A stretch of 64,000 nucleotides of DNA from Muribaculaceae bacterium Isolate-013 (NCI) (lineage in GTDB: Bacteria; Bacteroidota; Bacteroidia; Bacteroidales; Muribaculaceae): NCBI GenBank assembly GCA_004102785.1, contig SCEJ01000007.1, positions 1-64,000 of the forward strand, written 5' to 3'. Positions within the stretch are counted from its first letter, which is position 1. Each line of letters starts with the position of its first letter. The notes below the pieces were generated by a model, which saw only the letters and a program-made list of their open reading frames with translations, had not been told where the DNA came from and ran no database searches. Made by a program: the position numbers and the translations under genes. Below, one piece after another: positions 35,598-45,461 of the stretch.

Positions 35598-35633
35598 GTG
35601 CGTGGAGCCCGTCAATGACTCCACGCACATTTT
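35598..35633 (+). terminator. Intrinsic terminator of purA
   Basis: A 10-base stem (35598-35607 with 35619-35628) followed by ATTTTATT, 24 bases after the purA stop. Confidence 0.7.
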
Positions 35634-35717
35634 ATTGCCATAAGCAACAAGCTGCTCGGCATAGTGAAATGAGGCCGGCAACATTGGCGCGCTATGGAAA
35701 CAGGCCTACAAGCAAAA

Positions 35718-35758
35718 CAACGGCATGATATTGCGACGCAATATCATGCCGTTGTTTT
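35718..35758. terminator. Bidirectional terminator downstream of tRNA-Arg
   Basis: A perfect 17-base inverted repeat (35718-35734 with 35738-35754) with a 3-base loop. It is followed by TTTTT on the plus strand and by TTTT on the minus strand. It lies just past the 3' end of the minus-strand tRNA gene. Confidence 0.75.
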
Positions 35759-35760
35759 TG

Positions 35761-35832
35761 TATCCCCGTGGGGAGTCGAACCCCAATCGTCGGAACCGGA
35801 ATCCGATATTCTATCCATTGAACTACGGAGAC
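35761..35832 (-). tRNA. tRNA-Arg (anticodon CCG)
   Basis: On the minus strand the gene begins GTCTCCG and folds as a cloverleaf. The acceptor stem pairs GTCTCCG with CGGGGAT (two G-U pairs), the D arm is GTTC/GAAT, the anticodon stem is TCGGA/TCCGA around loop TTCCGGT (CCG at 34-36), and the T arm is TGGGG/CCCCA with loop TTCGACT. The CCA end is not encoded. It reads codon CGG. Confidence 0.93.
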
Positions 35833-35873
35833 ATGTATGGGGCGCGCACATAGGCGCGCCTCCATTTTCATTG

Positions 35874-35905
35874 CAAAGTTAGCTCTTTTGCCTCAATTAT
35901 CCAAA
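35874..35905 (-). promoter_or_regulatory. Promoter of tRNA-Arg
   Basis: On the minus strand TTTG (35902-35905), 20 bases, then TAACTTTG (35874-35881). The tRNA 5' end is at 35832. A GC-rich hairpin (GGCGCGC/GCGCGCC, about 35841-35860) lies in the short leader and may be removed with it. Confidence 0.75.
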
Positions 35906-35967
35906 TAATAATTGTGATGAAAAAGAGTTTCAGCGGGAATTACTACGGGATTATCCCCGTTGACCGC

Positions 35968-37965
35968 TCAATGACGGAATTTTATTGTTTTACCGCCGGC
36001 AGTTACGAGATATACCGAGCCGCGCGACAGTGCCACAGCTCCTGTACGGCCGCAATAGAGCACGCGTCCGCTGACATCAGTAACGGTAACATCCGTATCG
36101 GCAACGATTCCGAGCATATCGCCTTCAACCGAGAGTTGCACACCGTCAGCCACTGCGGCAACGTCAATTGACGACACTGTGTGGATGTTTTTGAATTCCT
36201 TCCATCCTGGAGCGTTGCGATAGGCTTCAGCGGCACCTTCAGGCACGGTAAGAGTAGCGTTGTCGTAGACCGCCTGCGGAAATTCGGCACCCGTTGCCGG
36301 CTCTGCGCCAAGACATATAACCTCGGCTATGGCATCATCCCCTTTGAAGAGTTCTGTGCCGAGAGTGGCTACTTTCTCGCCGAAAACGATTTTTTTCAGC
36401 TTGAAGCACCAGTAGAAGGCCTGGGTCTCTATCTCGGTTACATTGGGTCCTACAACAAATTCCTCCAGGTCCGTACAGCACTGGAAAGTGCCGTCGGGAA
36501 TCACTGTGATGTTCTCCGGCAGCGATGCCTCGGTAAGACCGGTTTCGTAGAACACGCCATGCCCCATCTCGGTAACAGTCTCAGGCACATCAAGCCGAGT
36601 CAGAAGCGGACACTTCGCAAAGGCAAAACGGCCGAGTTTTGTAGTGCCTTCCGGTATATTGGTAGTAGTCAGGGTACTGCACTCCGACAGCGAGAACTCG
36701 CCGAACTCCCTGACCGTAGAGGGTATGGTCACCTCCTTCAGAATCACACATCCGGCAAGGAAATTGTCGGGTATGGCGGCAAGCCCTTCAGGCAAGGTTA
36801 CCGATTCAAGTGAAGCGCACCCGTAGAACATGTCGGAGCCTACTGATGTCACGGTAGCCGGGAGCGTGAATTCCTTCAGCGACTTACACTCCTCAAAAGC
36901 GCTTTCACCGATGGCGGTGACGCTCGGCGGTATCTCGATAGACTCCAGCGAGCTCGACCAGAAGGCAGCATCGCCGATGGCTGTTATCCCTTCGGGCACC
37001 TTAAAGCTGCTTATTCCGCGCACCTCCGAGAATGCCAGACTTCCGATTTCAGTCACCGCGAAAGTCTCGCCGTCAAGAGTAACCGAGGTTGGCACTGTGG
37101 TCAGCGACGCATAATCGTCTTCATTGTCTGGCCAGGTCACAGCGGCGGTCATAAGCTCGCGCGAGAGCACGATATAACGGATATTGTCAACGACGAACTT
37201 CTCGCCGACAGCAGGGGGCGCCTTCACCGTGTAGTTGAGTTTCACTTCCGGGGAGGCAAATGCCTCGCCGCCACCGTCGGCAGTGAGGTCAAAGAGACCT
37301 TCGGGCAGCGTCAATGTGTATTCGCCCGATGAAGCAACCGCGGGTGAGAAAGTGACCGTCACCGCATCAGGGTCGGCGGCGGCCGAGAACGACACTGCCA
37401 CATCAACCGGCGCGCCGAGCGATGTGACCGAAGCCGACACGGAAGCGTCGGCGGCAACAGTGGCCGAGGCCGCTCCGCCGAACTTCACCGTAACAGATTC
37501 GAGCAACTTGACCGTTGAGCCGCTTTCAGGGTCGGCCGTCACTTCGATGTCAGGGATTACCGGCCCTATCGGCTGGTCGGGATTATCCACTGTAACGGTC
37601 CACGACATTTCGGGATTATCCTCCTCGTCGCCCCACATCGAGTAGCCGTAGGTAAACATCCGCGACGGCACCACAATCTCATATGTGCCCGATTTCTCCA
37701 CCGGAGAGGCGAGAGTCATCACCACGGTTCCTCCGTTGTTCGTAACCTTCTGTGTCACAGAGATTGCCTCTCCGTTGATTTTCACCGAACGGTTGATATA
37801 GGGGTCCATGTAGTGTTCGTTGGTCTTGCTCACGGTTATTTCCGTGATTTTGTCGACCGTCGAGCCGTTTTTAGGGGTGACAGACCAACCGCCATCGGGG
37901 ATAGCGGCATAAGCCGGCAGCAGCGTGCAAGTAGAAAGAGTCAGGTAAAGTAGCGTTTTCTTCAT
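35968..37965 (-). CDS. BspA-type leucine-rich-repeat surface protein
   Basis: A 665-residue exported protein. The signal peptide (MKKTLLYLTLSTCTLLPAYA) sets the start at 37965. Two Ig-like domains follow (about 20-270; repeats such as VTADPESGSTVKLLESVTVKF). Residues about 300-570 hold roughly ten BspA-like LRR_5 repeats (IGDAAFWSSSLESIEIPPSV, IGESAFEECKSLKEFTLP and so on). The last 65 residues (VTVTDVSGRVLYCGR, LSRGSVYLVTAGGKTIK) resemble a type IX secretion sorting domain. BspA-like proteins are surface-exposed and bind host or matrix proteins in some species; the ligand here is unknown. Confidence 0.85.
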   Translation of the reverse strand: MKKTLLYLTLSTCTLLPAYAAIPDGGWSVTPKNGSTVDKITEITVSKTNEHYMDPYINRSVKINGEAISVTQKVTNNGGTVVMTLASPVEKSGTYEIVVPSRMFTYGYSMWGDEEDNPEMSWTVTVDNPDQPIGPVIPDIEVTADPESGSTVKLLESVTVKFGGAASATVAADASVSASVTSLGAPVDVAVSFSAAADPDAVTVTFSPAVASSGEYTLTLPEGLFDLTADGGGEAFASPEVKLNYTVKAPPAVGEKFVVDNIRYIVLSRELMTAAVTWPDNEDDYASLTTVPTSVTLDGETFAVTEIGSLAFSEVRGISSFKVPEGITAIGDAAFWSSSLESIEIPPSVTAIGESAFEECKSLKEFTLPATVTSVGSDMFYGCASLESVTLPEGLAAIPDNFLAGCVILKEVTIPSTVREFGEFSLSECSTLTTTNIPEGTTKLGRFAFAKCPLLTRLDVPETVTEMGHGVFYETGLTEASLPENITVIPDGTFQCCTDLEEFVVGPNVTEIETQAFYWCFKLKKIVFGEKVATLGTELFKGDDAIAEVICLGAEPATGAEFPQAVYDNATLTVPEGAAEAYRNAPGWKEFKNIHTVSSIDVAAVADGVQLSVEGDMLGIVADTDVTVTDVSGRVLYCGRTGAVALSRGSVYLVTAGGKTIKFRH

Positions 37966-38150
37966 ACTGTTCGTATATAAAAATGTGGAGTTGAATGCAA
38001 TGTCGGATACAGACAAATAACATCAGTTAATTTTACAGCGGGGCGCAGAAAACTCGCCGCAACAAAATTACTAAAATTCCACAAAGCTACAACCGTTATG
38101 CTTAAAATACACCAATTTATCCAACAAAAATCCACCAAAGCCAATTCATA

Positions 38151-38297
38151 CACGCCCACAGACCTGCCAGCAGCAATGTCACCCCGGCCATACACCTCAG
38201 TCAAACATCCTGCGCCTGCTGACGCCCCACTCCGACACAAGAGCACGAAAACGTCTGCACGCCCACAGACCTGCCAGCGGCAATGTCACCCCGGCCA
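38151..38297. repeat. Direct 40-base repeat at the 3' end of the acyltransferase gene
   Basis: Bases 38151-38190 recur at 38258-38297 with one mismatch, 107 bases apart. The right copy encodes GVTLPLAGLWAC near the acyltransferase C-terminus. The left copy lies just past the stop and could encode nearly the same peptide (GVTLLLAGLWAC) in another frame. Confidence 0.85.
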
Positions 38298-39324
38298 CGG
38301 AATAAATCACCCAAAAAAAATCGGTGTGATTGTAGTGTATCACCATATGGCACCCTATCTGCCCCGGGTCAAGACCGTACCACCATATTTTCAACAGGCT
38401 CACCGGCTTGAAAGCTATGATATGGAAAATAAATATATATAATGTGGTGTCACCGATATAGGCAAGTCCGCGGCTCAATGCCGAATCCCGCCGGGAAATC
38501 ACCGACGATATATGGTACACAAGAAGAAACCCGGCTATGCCGGTGAGCGGAAGCGTGACAAGGTCCTGATAGCGGCAGCCATTGTTCATCCCCGAAAAGT
38601 GGCGTGTGGCGGCATAACAGAGAAACAGCATGTAAACGGCCGACAGCCACTTGTTGTGGCGAACAGCCCCCTTGTAGCGTCGGAAAAGCACCCCCGCGCC
38701 GAAAAAGAATATCCCCCAGCATTCCCGCCAGCCCCCATTGGGTATGGTGGTGAGTTTTATGCCGAAATGTATCCTCAATGCCAGGAAAGCCACCATCGAT
38801 ACACATATCAGCCCCACCGCTGCGGCAGGCGGCAGATTTGTGCGCGAGTCAACAAGCTTGTACATAAGCAGGAACATCACGCTTGCCACCAGCAGGCCGC
38901 GGAAAAACCAGAAAGCCCCGGCCATAAATTCATCGTAACCCGACATGGAGGTGACCATCAGCACCAGGCGCGTCACTCCGCTGCGGAGCGTGTAGGGATG
39001 AGTCACACCTCCGGTCCAGTTGCCGTACTGCTCGTTGAGTATGCCGAAATGGAACCACACATTGTGCAGCAGCAGAAAAAATATACTCCACTTCAGGAAC
39101 GGATAATAGAGACCTTTCACCCTTTTGCTGATAAAACTCCACGGGTCATCAAGATACCGGCGGCTGAGAAAATAGCCGGCGGCCATAAAGAAGAGCGGCA
39201 TGTGGAATGTATAGATGAAATTCGTCACCAGCTCCGGCGCCTCGGCATGGCCTGCCACCATAAGGATTATTGCTATCCCCTTGCTGACAGAGAGCACTGT
39301 ATCACGTTTACGGGCCATAATCAA
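38197..39324 (-). CDS. Acyltransferase family 3 (OafA-like) membrane protein
   Basis: A 375-residue membrane protein with about ten hydrophobic segments. The N-terminal SVSKGIAIILMVAGHAEAPE carries the conserved His (residue 26), and FHMPLFFMAAGYFLSRR follows, both typical of acyltransferase-3 proteins that O-acylate sugars or lipids. Start may be the first ATG (39324) or the second Met codon (39318). The basic C-terminal tail after the 40-base repeat may be a late addition. It lies 34 bases after the merR-like gene. Its substrate is unknown. Confidence 0.85.
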   Translation of the reverse strand: MIMARKRDTVLSVSKGIAIILMVAGHAEAPELVTNFIYTFHMPLFFMAAGYFLSRRYLDDPWSFISKRVKGLYYPFLKWSIFFLLLHNVWFHFGILNEQYGNWTGGVTHPYTLRSGVTRLVLMVTSMSGYDEFMAGAFWFFRGLLVASVMFLLMYKLVDSRTNLPPAAAVGLICVSMVAFLALRIHFGIKLTTIPNGGWRECWGIFFFGAGVLFRRYKGAVRHNKWLSAVYMLFLCYAATRHFSGMNNGCRYQDLVTLPLTGIAGFLLVYHISSVISRRDSALSRGLAYIGDTTLYIFIFHIIAFKPVSLLKIWWYGLDPGQIGCHMVIHYNHTDFFWVIYSVAGVTLPLAGLWACRRFRALVSEWGVSRRRMFD

Positions 39325-39358
39325 CTGTTCAAAAAAAATCTATGCGGCCAGATGCGTT

Positions 39359-39703
39359 TCATATTTTCACCGACCGCGATGTGAGGGCGTCGAGCATAAG
39401 CTGGAGCTGCGCCCGCACATTTTTAAGCCGCTTTACGGCGTCACTGCGCCGCGACACTCCGTCGGAGTTGATTCGCATCTGCTCGCGGGCGGCCTCGATT
39501 TTAAGCCCCTTTTCCTTCACGAGATACTTCACCATGCGCAGTTTCTCGATGTTGCGCGGAGTATAGAAGCGGGTGCCGCGGTCGTTGCGCGTAGGCACCA
39601 CCTCCGGAAAATGCCCCTCCCAGAAGCGCAGTGTAGAGGCCGGAACCCCGACGAGCTCCGCCACCTCCCGTATCTTATAGTATTTCTTACTGAGAGAATC
39701 CAT
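39359..39703 (-). CDS. MerR-family transcriptional regulator
   Basis: A 114-residue protein starting MDSLSKKYYKIREVAELVGV. The winged-helix MerR DNA-binding region is clear: VAELVGVPASTLRFWEGHF, RNDRGTRFYTPRNIEKL, MVKYLVKEKGLKIEAAREQ. A short coiled coil with RSDAVKRLKNVRAQLQLML follows. No effector-binding domain or Cys ligands are present, so what it senses is unclear. I chose ATG 39703 because the promoter at 39712-39743 lies just upstream and the longer frame would run through it. Confidence 0.88.
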   Translation of the reverse strand: MDSLSKKYYKIREVAELVGVPASTLRFWEGHFPEVVPTRNDRGTRFYTPRNIEKLRMVKYLVKEKGLKIEAAREQMRINSDGVSRRSDAVKRLKNVRAQLQLMLDALTSRSVKI

Positions 39704-39707
39704 CGGT

Positions 39708-39743
39708 TTTGCAAAAATAGTAAACTTTTCGTAATTTTGCAAG
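39708..39743. promoter_or_regulatory. Interlocked divergent promoters of alaS and the merR-like gene
   Basis: Plus strand: TTTG (39708-39711), 20 bases, TAATTTTG (39732-39739), facing alaS. Minus strand: CTTG (39740-39743), 20 bases, TATTTTTG (39712-39719), facing the merR-like gene. The two promoters occupy almost the same 36 bases. The merR-like mRNA would have a leader of only a few bases. Confidence 0.75.
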
Positions 39744-39844
39744 TTGAAACCGCACATATATGTTATATATGTAGCCGCCGTCAGGTGACGCCGGCGCGTT
39801 ATATGGCGATGTGCCTGCGATGAAATAAAAAACAAAATCACTAT

Positions 39845-42472
39845 ATGAGCAACAAACCGCTTACCGCCAAAGAGATTCGCGAATCATTCAAGCAGTTTTT
39901 CGCCGGAAAGGGGCACCAGATTGTGCCCTCCGCCCCGATGGTAATAAAAGATGACCCCACGCTGATGTTCACCAACGCGGGCATGAACCAGTTCAAGGAT
40001 ATCATCCTGGGCAACAAGGCGCCGAAATGGACCCGTGTCACCGATTCGCAGAAATGCCTGCGTGTCAGCGGCAAGCACAACGACCTAGAGGAGGTGGGTC
40101 TCGACACCTACCACCACACAATGTTCGAGATGCTCGGCAACTGGTCGTTCGGCGACTACTTCAAGAAGGAAGCCATAGACTGGGCATGGGAGTTCCTCGT
40201 TGACGTGCTCGGGCTTGACCCCGCGCACCTTTACGCCACAGTGTTCGAGGGAGCGCCCGAAGAGGGGCTCTCGCGCGACGACGAAGCCGCCTCCTACTGG
40301 GAGAAACACCTCCCGGCAAGCCATATCATAAACGGCAACAAGCACGACAACTTCTGGGAGATGGGCGATACAGGCCCCTGCGGCCCCTGCTCCGAGATAC
40401 ACATCGACCTCCGCTCCGAGGAGGAGCGCAAAGCCATACCCGGAGCCGACCTGGTCAACAAGGACCACCCCCAGGTTATCGAGATCTGGAACCTCGTGTT
40501 CATGCAGTTCAACCGCAAGTCCGACCACACCCTCGAGCCGCTACCGGCAAAGGTTATCGACACCGGTATGGGCTTCGAGCGTCTCTGCATGGCGCTCCAG
40601 GGGAAGACCTCGAACTACGACACCGACGTGTTCACCCCCATGATAGCGCGCATCGCGGCACTCTCAGGCAAGGAATACGGCAAAGACCACATGACCGACG
40701 TGGCCATGCGCGTTATCGCCGACCACATACGCACCATAGCATTCTCCATCGCCGACTCGCAGCTCCCCTCCAACGCCAAAGCAGGCTATGTGATACGCCG
40801 CATCCTGCGCCGCGCCGTGCGCTATGCCTACACCTTCCTTGACCGCAAGGAAGCCTTCCTCTACAAACTCATCGACACCCTCATCGAGTCAATGGGCGAC
40901 GCCTACCCCGAAATCGTGAGCCAGCGCGACCTCATCATGAAGGTGACCAAGGAGGAGGAAGACTCCTTCCTGCGCACACTCGACAACGGCATACGCCTCC
41001 TCGACGGCGCCATTGCAGCGGCCCGCAAGGAGGAGAAGACCGAGATTTCAGGCAAGGAAGCCTTCACTCTTTACGACACCTACGGTTTCCCGCTCGACCT
41101 CACCCAGCTCATTCTCAAAGAGAAAGGAATGACACTCGACCAGGCCGGATTCGATGCAGAGATGGCTGCACAGAAAGCCCGCGCGCGTAATGCCGCCGCA
41201 GTTGAGGCCACCGACTGGGTCATACTGCGCGACGGCGAGCAGCAGTTCGTGGGCTACGACCGCACCTCTTGCCAGGCCGAAATCCTCCGCTACCGCCGTG
41301 TAAAGCAGAAAAACAAGGAATACTACCAGATAATCCTCTCCGAAACCCCCTTCTACGCCGAGATGGGCGGCCAGACCGGCGACCGCGGCACACTCACAGC
41401 CGGCGATGACGTTGTGGAGATTTTCGACACCAAACGCGAGAACGGCGTCGGCGTGCATCTCACCCACAGACTCCCCGCCGACCTGGAAGCCACCTTCACC
41501 GCCGCCATCGATGAAAAGGCGCGCCGCGCCACATCGGCCAACCACACCGCCACCCACCTGCTGCACCACGCCCTGCGCCAGGTGCTGGGCGAACATGTAG
41601 AGCAGAAAGGTTCGTTCGTATCGCCCGAAGTGCTCCGCTTCGACTTCTCGCACTTCCAGAAAGTTACGCCCGAGGAGCTGCGCAAGGTGGAGCATCTGGC
41701 CAATGCCGCCGTACGCTCGGCCATCAGCCGCGACGAGCACCGCAACGTGCCCATCGAGGAGGCCCGCGCCATGGGAGCAATGGCTCTCTTCGGCGAGAAA
41801 TACGGCGACGAAGTACGCGTAATCCGCTACGGCGACTCCGTGGAGCTCTGCGGCGGCACACACGTTGACAACACAGGCAACATCGGCATGATCCGCATCG
41901 TGTCGGAAAGCTCCATCGCCGCAGGCATACGCCGCATCGAGGCCATAACCGGCGAGAACGTGGAGAAAGCAATCGACCAGATGACCGACACTCTCGCCGA
42001 AATCGGCAACATGTTCCACAATGCGCCCGATGTGCTCGGTGCCCTCAAAAAAGCTATCGAGGATAACGCCGACCTGCGCCGCCAGGCCGAGGAATACATG
42101 AAGGAGCGCACACGTAACCTCGCCCAGCAGCTTATTGAAAACGCCCGCACCTTAAACGGAGTGAAAGTGACCACCCTCGAAGGCCCGCGCATACCCGAAG
42201 TGGTGAAAAACGTGGCATTCGCCATACGCGAGCTTTCGCCGGAGAACACCGCTTTCGTCGGCGCCACCCACGACATCGCCGGAAAGCCCCTGCTCACCGT
42301 GATGCTCACCAACGACCTGGCGGCCAACGGCATGAACGCATCCAATATAGTGCGCACCGCAGCCAAAGCCATCAAGGGCGGAGGCGGCGGACAGCCCGGA
42401 TTCGCCCAGGCTGGCGGCAAGGACAAGGACGGTCTTTCCGCTGCCATGGACTCCATACTCTCCAACTTCTGA
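39845..42472 (+). CDS. alaS: Alanine-tRNA ligase
   Basis: An 875-residue class II synthetase of normal length. Seen are motif 1 region [37 protein letters not shown]-type motif 2 (reads [18 protein letters not shown]), [12 protein letters not shown] (motif 3), the editing-domain zinc residues in [15 protein letters not shown] and [10 protein letters not shown], and a C-terminal DHHA1 segment ([17 protein letters not shown]). It charges tRNA-Ala and edits Ser/Gly mischarging. It heads a plus-strand run with gmd 15 bases downstream. Confidence 0.95.
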   Translation: MSNKPLTAKEIRESFKQFFAGKGHQIVPSAPMVIKDDPTLMFTNAGMNQFKDIILGNKAPKWTRVTDSQKCLRVSGKHNDLEEVGLDTYHHTMFEMLGNWSFGDYFKKEAIDWAWEFLVDVLGLDPAHLYATVFEGAPEEGLSRDDEAASYWEKHLPASHIINGNKHDNFWEMGDTGPCGPCSEIHIDLRSEEERKAIPGADLVNKDHPQVIEIWNLVFMQFNRKSDHTLEPLPAKVIDTGMGFERLCMALQGKTSNYDTDVFTPMIARIAALSGKEYGKDHMTDVAMRVIADHIRTIAFSIADSQLPSNAKAGYVIRRILRRAVRYAYTFLDRKEAFLYKLIDTLIESMGDAYPEIVSQRDLIMKVTKEEEDSFLRTLDNGIRLLDGAIAAARKEEKTEISGKEAFTLYDTYGFPLDLTQLILKEKGMTLDQAGFDAEMAAQKARARNAAAVEATDWVILRDGEQQFVGYDRTSCQAEILRYRRVKQKNKEYYQIILSETPFYAEMGGQTGDRGTLTAGDDVVEIFDTKRENGVGVHLTHRLPADLEATFTAAIDEKARRATSANHTATHLLHHALRQVLGEHVEQKGSFVSPEVLRFDFSHFQKVTPEELRKVEHLANAAVRSAISRDEHRNVPIEEARAMGAMALFGEKYGDEVRVIRYGDSVELCGGTHVDNTGNIGMIRIVSESSIAAGIRRIEAITGENVEKAIDQMTDTLAEIGNMFHNAPDVLGALKKAIEDNADLRRQAEEYMKERTRNLAQQLIENARTLNGVKVTTLEGPRIPEVVKNVAFAIRELSPENTAFVGATHDIAGKPLLTVMLTNDLAANGMNASNIVRTAAKAIKGGGGGQPGFAQAGGKDKDGLSAAMDSILSNF

Positions 42473-42487
42473 AAATCTCTTCTCCCG

Positions 42488-43576
42488 ATGAAAAAAGCAT
42501 TGATTACCGGTGTTACCGGGCAGGACGGCTCTTATCTGGCCGAGTTCCTCATTGAGAAAGGTTACGACGTGCATGGCGTGATACGCCGCTCGTCGGTCGA
42601 CTTCCGCGAGCGCATAGCCCACCTGGAGGGGAACGAGCAGTTCCACCTCCATTACGGCGACCTTGCCGACTCAATGTCGATGGTAAAGATTATTTCGCAG
42701 GTACGGCCCGACGAAATCTACAACCTCGCCGCGCAGAGCCACGTGCAGGTTTCGTTCGACTCGCCGGAATACACCGCCAACGTCGATGCCACCGGCGTGC
42801 TCCGCATACTCGAAGCTGTGCGTGTGGCCGGGCTGGCCGACACCTGCCGCATCTACCAGGCATCCACATCCGAGCTGTTCGGGAAAGTGGAGGAGGTGCC
42901 CCAGAACGAGAACACCCCCTTCCACCCCTATTCCCCCTACGCCGTGGCCAAACTCTACGGCTACTGGATTGTGCGCGAATACCGCGAGGCCTACAACATG
43001 TTCTGCTGCTCGGGCATACTCTTCAATCATGAGAGCGAGCGCCGCGGCGAGACCTTCGTCACCCGAAAGATTACCCTCGCCGCAGCCCGTATAGCCCAGG
43101 GCAAACAGGATAAACTCTATCTCGGCAACCTTTCGTCGCTGCGCGACTGGGGCTATGCCCCCGATTATGTGGAGTGCATGTGGCTCATTCTGCAGAACGA
43201 CAGACCCGAGGACTTCGTAATAGCCACCGGCGAGCAGCACTCCGTGCGCGAGTTCGCCACCCTTGCTTTCCGCAACGTGGGCATCGACCTGCGCTGGGAA
43301 GGGGAAGGTATGGACGAAAAAGGGATTGACCGCGCCACAGGCCGCACACTGGTGGAGGTGTCGCCCGACTTCTACCGACCTACCGACGTGGTAAACCTTT
43401 GGGGCGACCCAACCAAGGCCCGCGAGCACCTGGGCTGGAACCCCACCAAGACCTCGTTCGAGGAGCTGGTGAAAATCATGACCGACGCCGACATGGCAAA
43501 AGTGGCCGCCGAACGTGCCGGCGAGAGCGCCCGCACCAACCTCGCCGAATTCCTTGAAAAAGGAATCGTAAAATAA
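42488..43576 (+). CDS. gmd: GDP-mannose 4,6-dehydratase
   Basis: A 362-residue extended SDR that converts GDP-mannose to GDP-4-keto-6-deoxymannose, the first step to GDP-fucose or GDP-rhamnose. NADP-binding [19 protein letters not shown] is at 8-26, followed by [12 protein letters not shown], the catalytic [12 protein letters not shown] and [13 protein letters not shown] (Tyr-x3-Lys), and the [17 protein letters not shown] loop. GDP-fucose synthase (fcl) is not adjacent. The product probably feeds capsule or surface-glycan fucosylation. Confidence 0.95.
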   Translation: MKKALITGVTGQDGSYLAEFLIEKGYDVHGVIRRSSVDFRERIAHLEGNEQFHLHYGDLADSMSMVKIISQVRPDEIYNLAAQSHVQVSFDSPEYTANVDATGVLRILEAVRVAGLADTCRIYQASTSELFGKVEEVPQNENTPFHPYSPYAVAKLYGYWIVREYREAYNMFCCSGILFNHESERRGETFVTRKITLAAARIAQGKQDKLYLGNLSSLRDWGYAPDYVECMWLILQNDRPEDFVIATGEQHSVREFATLAFRNVGIDLRWEGEGMDEKGIDRATGRTLVEVSPDFYRPTDVVNLWGDPTKAREHLGWNPTKTSFEELVKIMTDADMAKVAAERAGESARTNLAEFLEKGIVK

Positions 43577-43603
43577 AACGCTCTGTTTCTCCGTTCTCTC
43601 ATC

Positions 43604-45448
43604 ATGGTGAAAACAGACAACACACGCACACGAAGGTGGCGGAAAGCTCTCAGAGGCTTTCTGCTGCCTTCGTCGCTGTGGCACGGCCGCTTCACAGCGG
43701 CATTCCTCGGCTCCTGGGCCACCCTGCTGTGCTTCGACCTGCTATGGTGCGCCTCCACAAACTACCGTCCGCTGGGATTCACCGCCACCTACACCTCCTC
43801 GGCCACCCTGGCGCTGCTGATGGCACTCCCGGCATTCCTGCGCCGTGGCGGAGCGTCAATCCAGCTCGCGCTCCTGCTGCTGGCCGACATACTGCTGGAA
43901 GCCAATCTGATGTACGGCCGCACATACTTCGAGGAGATTCCACCGTCAAGCTACCTTCTTGCCGGAAATGTGGCCGAATTCGGCGACTCAATAACCCACT
44001 CGCTGCGGCTCTACGACCTGCTGCTTCCACTCCTGGCCGTCGTCACATGGCTGACTGTGCGCCGCCGCAGGCCGGCCGGCTTCCACCTCAAACCATACTT
44101 TTGCACATTGCTCGCCGCGGCCGCGGCCACCGCTCTGTTCTCCCTCCCCCACGGAGGCATCACAGCCCACATCCGCTCACTGAAAAACCAGTGCTACTAC
44201 CATTCTGCGCCCCCGGTAATCTACACCCTGCCGGCGGCGCTGGCTGCCGATCTCCTCGAGACCGGAGCCTCCGAATCGCCTGAGAACATAGCCTTTGCCG
44301 AAGACTATATAAACCGCCGCCTGGCTATGGAACCGGAATGCGCCACACCGGCAGCCACGCCACGCCGGCGCAATCTGGTGTTCATCCTCGTGGAGTCGCT
44401 TGAGGCATGGCCTGTCGGCAAGGAAATCCAGGGGCAGACAATAACCCCCAACCTCAACCGGCTGGTGGCCGACTCAGCCACATGGTACTGTCCGCGCGTC
44501 TACTCCCAGGCCGGAAGCGGCCGGAGCATCGACGGCCAGCTACTGATGACCACCGGCCTCTACCCCACCCGCAACCCGGTCTACTCCATGAGCTACTTCG
44601 GCTCCACATACCCCTCGCTGGCCAAAGAGCTCCGCTCAGCCAACGGAGCTCACAGCTATCTCCTGACCGGCGACCGCGCCAACACCTGGAACCAGGCTCC
44701 GATGGCCGAGGCTTTCGGCATCGACACTGCCGTGTACCGCGACGACTGGGACTGCTCTGAGCATTTCGGCCACACCCACAACCCCACCGACAAATCGCTT
44801 TACAGGCAGATTACAGCCCGTATGCGTTCGGGCGAGATATGGCCCGAGGGGACCCCTGCCCTGGTGGAGATACTCACCTTCTCCACCCATCACCCGTGGG
44901 TGATAGACCCAGACGCACGGCTCATTACCCTTGAAGGCGACGCCCCGCGGCATCTTTTTGAATACTGCACAGCCGTGAACTATGCCGACGCCGCCATAGG
45001 TGAATTCATCGACTACCTGAAATCACGCTCCGACTGGCCTGAGACGATGGTGGTGATAGTAGGCGACCACGAGGGTCTCAACAACCCCAGGCGCGAGATA
45101 CGCGAATACGATGGAGGCATATACTCCTCACTTGTAGATGAATATGCGTTTATCCCATTTATGGTGATAAACGCACCGGTGCCCGGGCACCGCGACGCAG
45201 TGATGGGGCAGATCGATGTCTACTCCACCGTGCTGCACCAGATGGGCATCACCCCCGTGTGGCCCGGCATGGGGTTCCCTGCTACCGGTCAGAGACTGCC
45301 GTCGTATGCCGCAGGCTATCCCGAAACTCCCGCAGGCTGCGACTCCATAACGCGACTGATCGACGCACAGCCGCAGGCCGGCGCCACGATCATCGCCGCC
45401 GACCTGCTGCGCCACCGCCTTGCCTACCACTTCAACAGCCACAAATGA
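43604..45448 (+). CDS. LTA-synthase-like sulfatase-family membrane protein
   Basis: A 614-residue protein with about five N-terminal membrane segments (within residues 22-190) and a periplasmic alkaline-phosphatase/sulfatase domain. The domain opens with NLVFILVESLEAWPVG and continues with SGRSIDGQLLMTTGLYP, where a Thr or Ser nucleophile is expected, and STHHPWVIDPDA, then VVIVGDHEGLNNP (metal ligands). Relatives transfer phosphoglycerol or phosphoethanolamine to glycans or lipid A. In a Gram-negative host the second role is more plausible, but this is inference. It lies between gmd (27-base gap) and a clostripain-type gene. Confidence 0.87.
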   Translation: MVKTDNTRTRRWRKALRGFLLPSSLWHGRFTAAFLGSWATLLCFDLLWCASTNYRPLGFTATYTSSATLALLMALPAFLRRGGASIQLALLLLADILLEANLMYGRTYFEEIPPSSYLLAGNVAEFGDSITHSLRLYDLLLPLLAVVTWLTVRRRRPAGFHLKPYFCTLLAAAAATALFSLPHGGITAHIRSLKNQCYYHSAPPVIYTLPAALAADLLETGASESPENIAFAEDYINRRLAMEPECATPAATPRRRNLVFILVESLEAWPVGKEIQGQTITPNLNRLVADSATWYCPRVYSQAGSGRSIDGQLLMTTGLYPTRNPVYSMSYFGSTYPSLAKELRSANGAHSYLLTGDRANTWNQAPMAEAFGIDTAVYRDDWDCSEHFGHTHNPTDKSLYRQITARMRSGEIWPEGTPALVEILTFSTHHPWVIDPDARLITLEGDAPRHLFEYCTAVNYADAAIGEFIDYLKSRSDWPETMVVIVGDHEGLNNPRREIREYDGGIYSSLVDEYAFIPFMVINAPVPGHRDAVMGQIDVYSTVLHQMGITPVWPGMGFPATGQRLPSYAAGYPETPAGCDSITRLIDAQPQAGATIIAADLLRHRLAYHFNSHK

Positions 45449-45461
45449 TTATCCTCTCCGC

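Noticed and set aside
37962-38246. A 94-codon minus-strand frame between the LRR and acyltransferase genes
   Set aside because: It overlaps the acyltransferase 3' end in another frame and includes the outer copy of the 40-base repeat; it has no signal or domain.
41048-42019. A 323-codon minus-strand frame inside alaS
   Set aside because: It is antisense to highly conserved synthetase sequence and has no promoter or recognisable domain.
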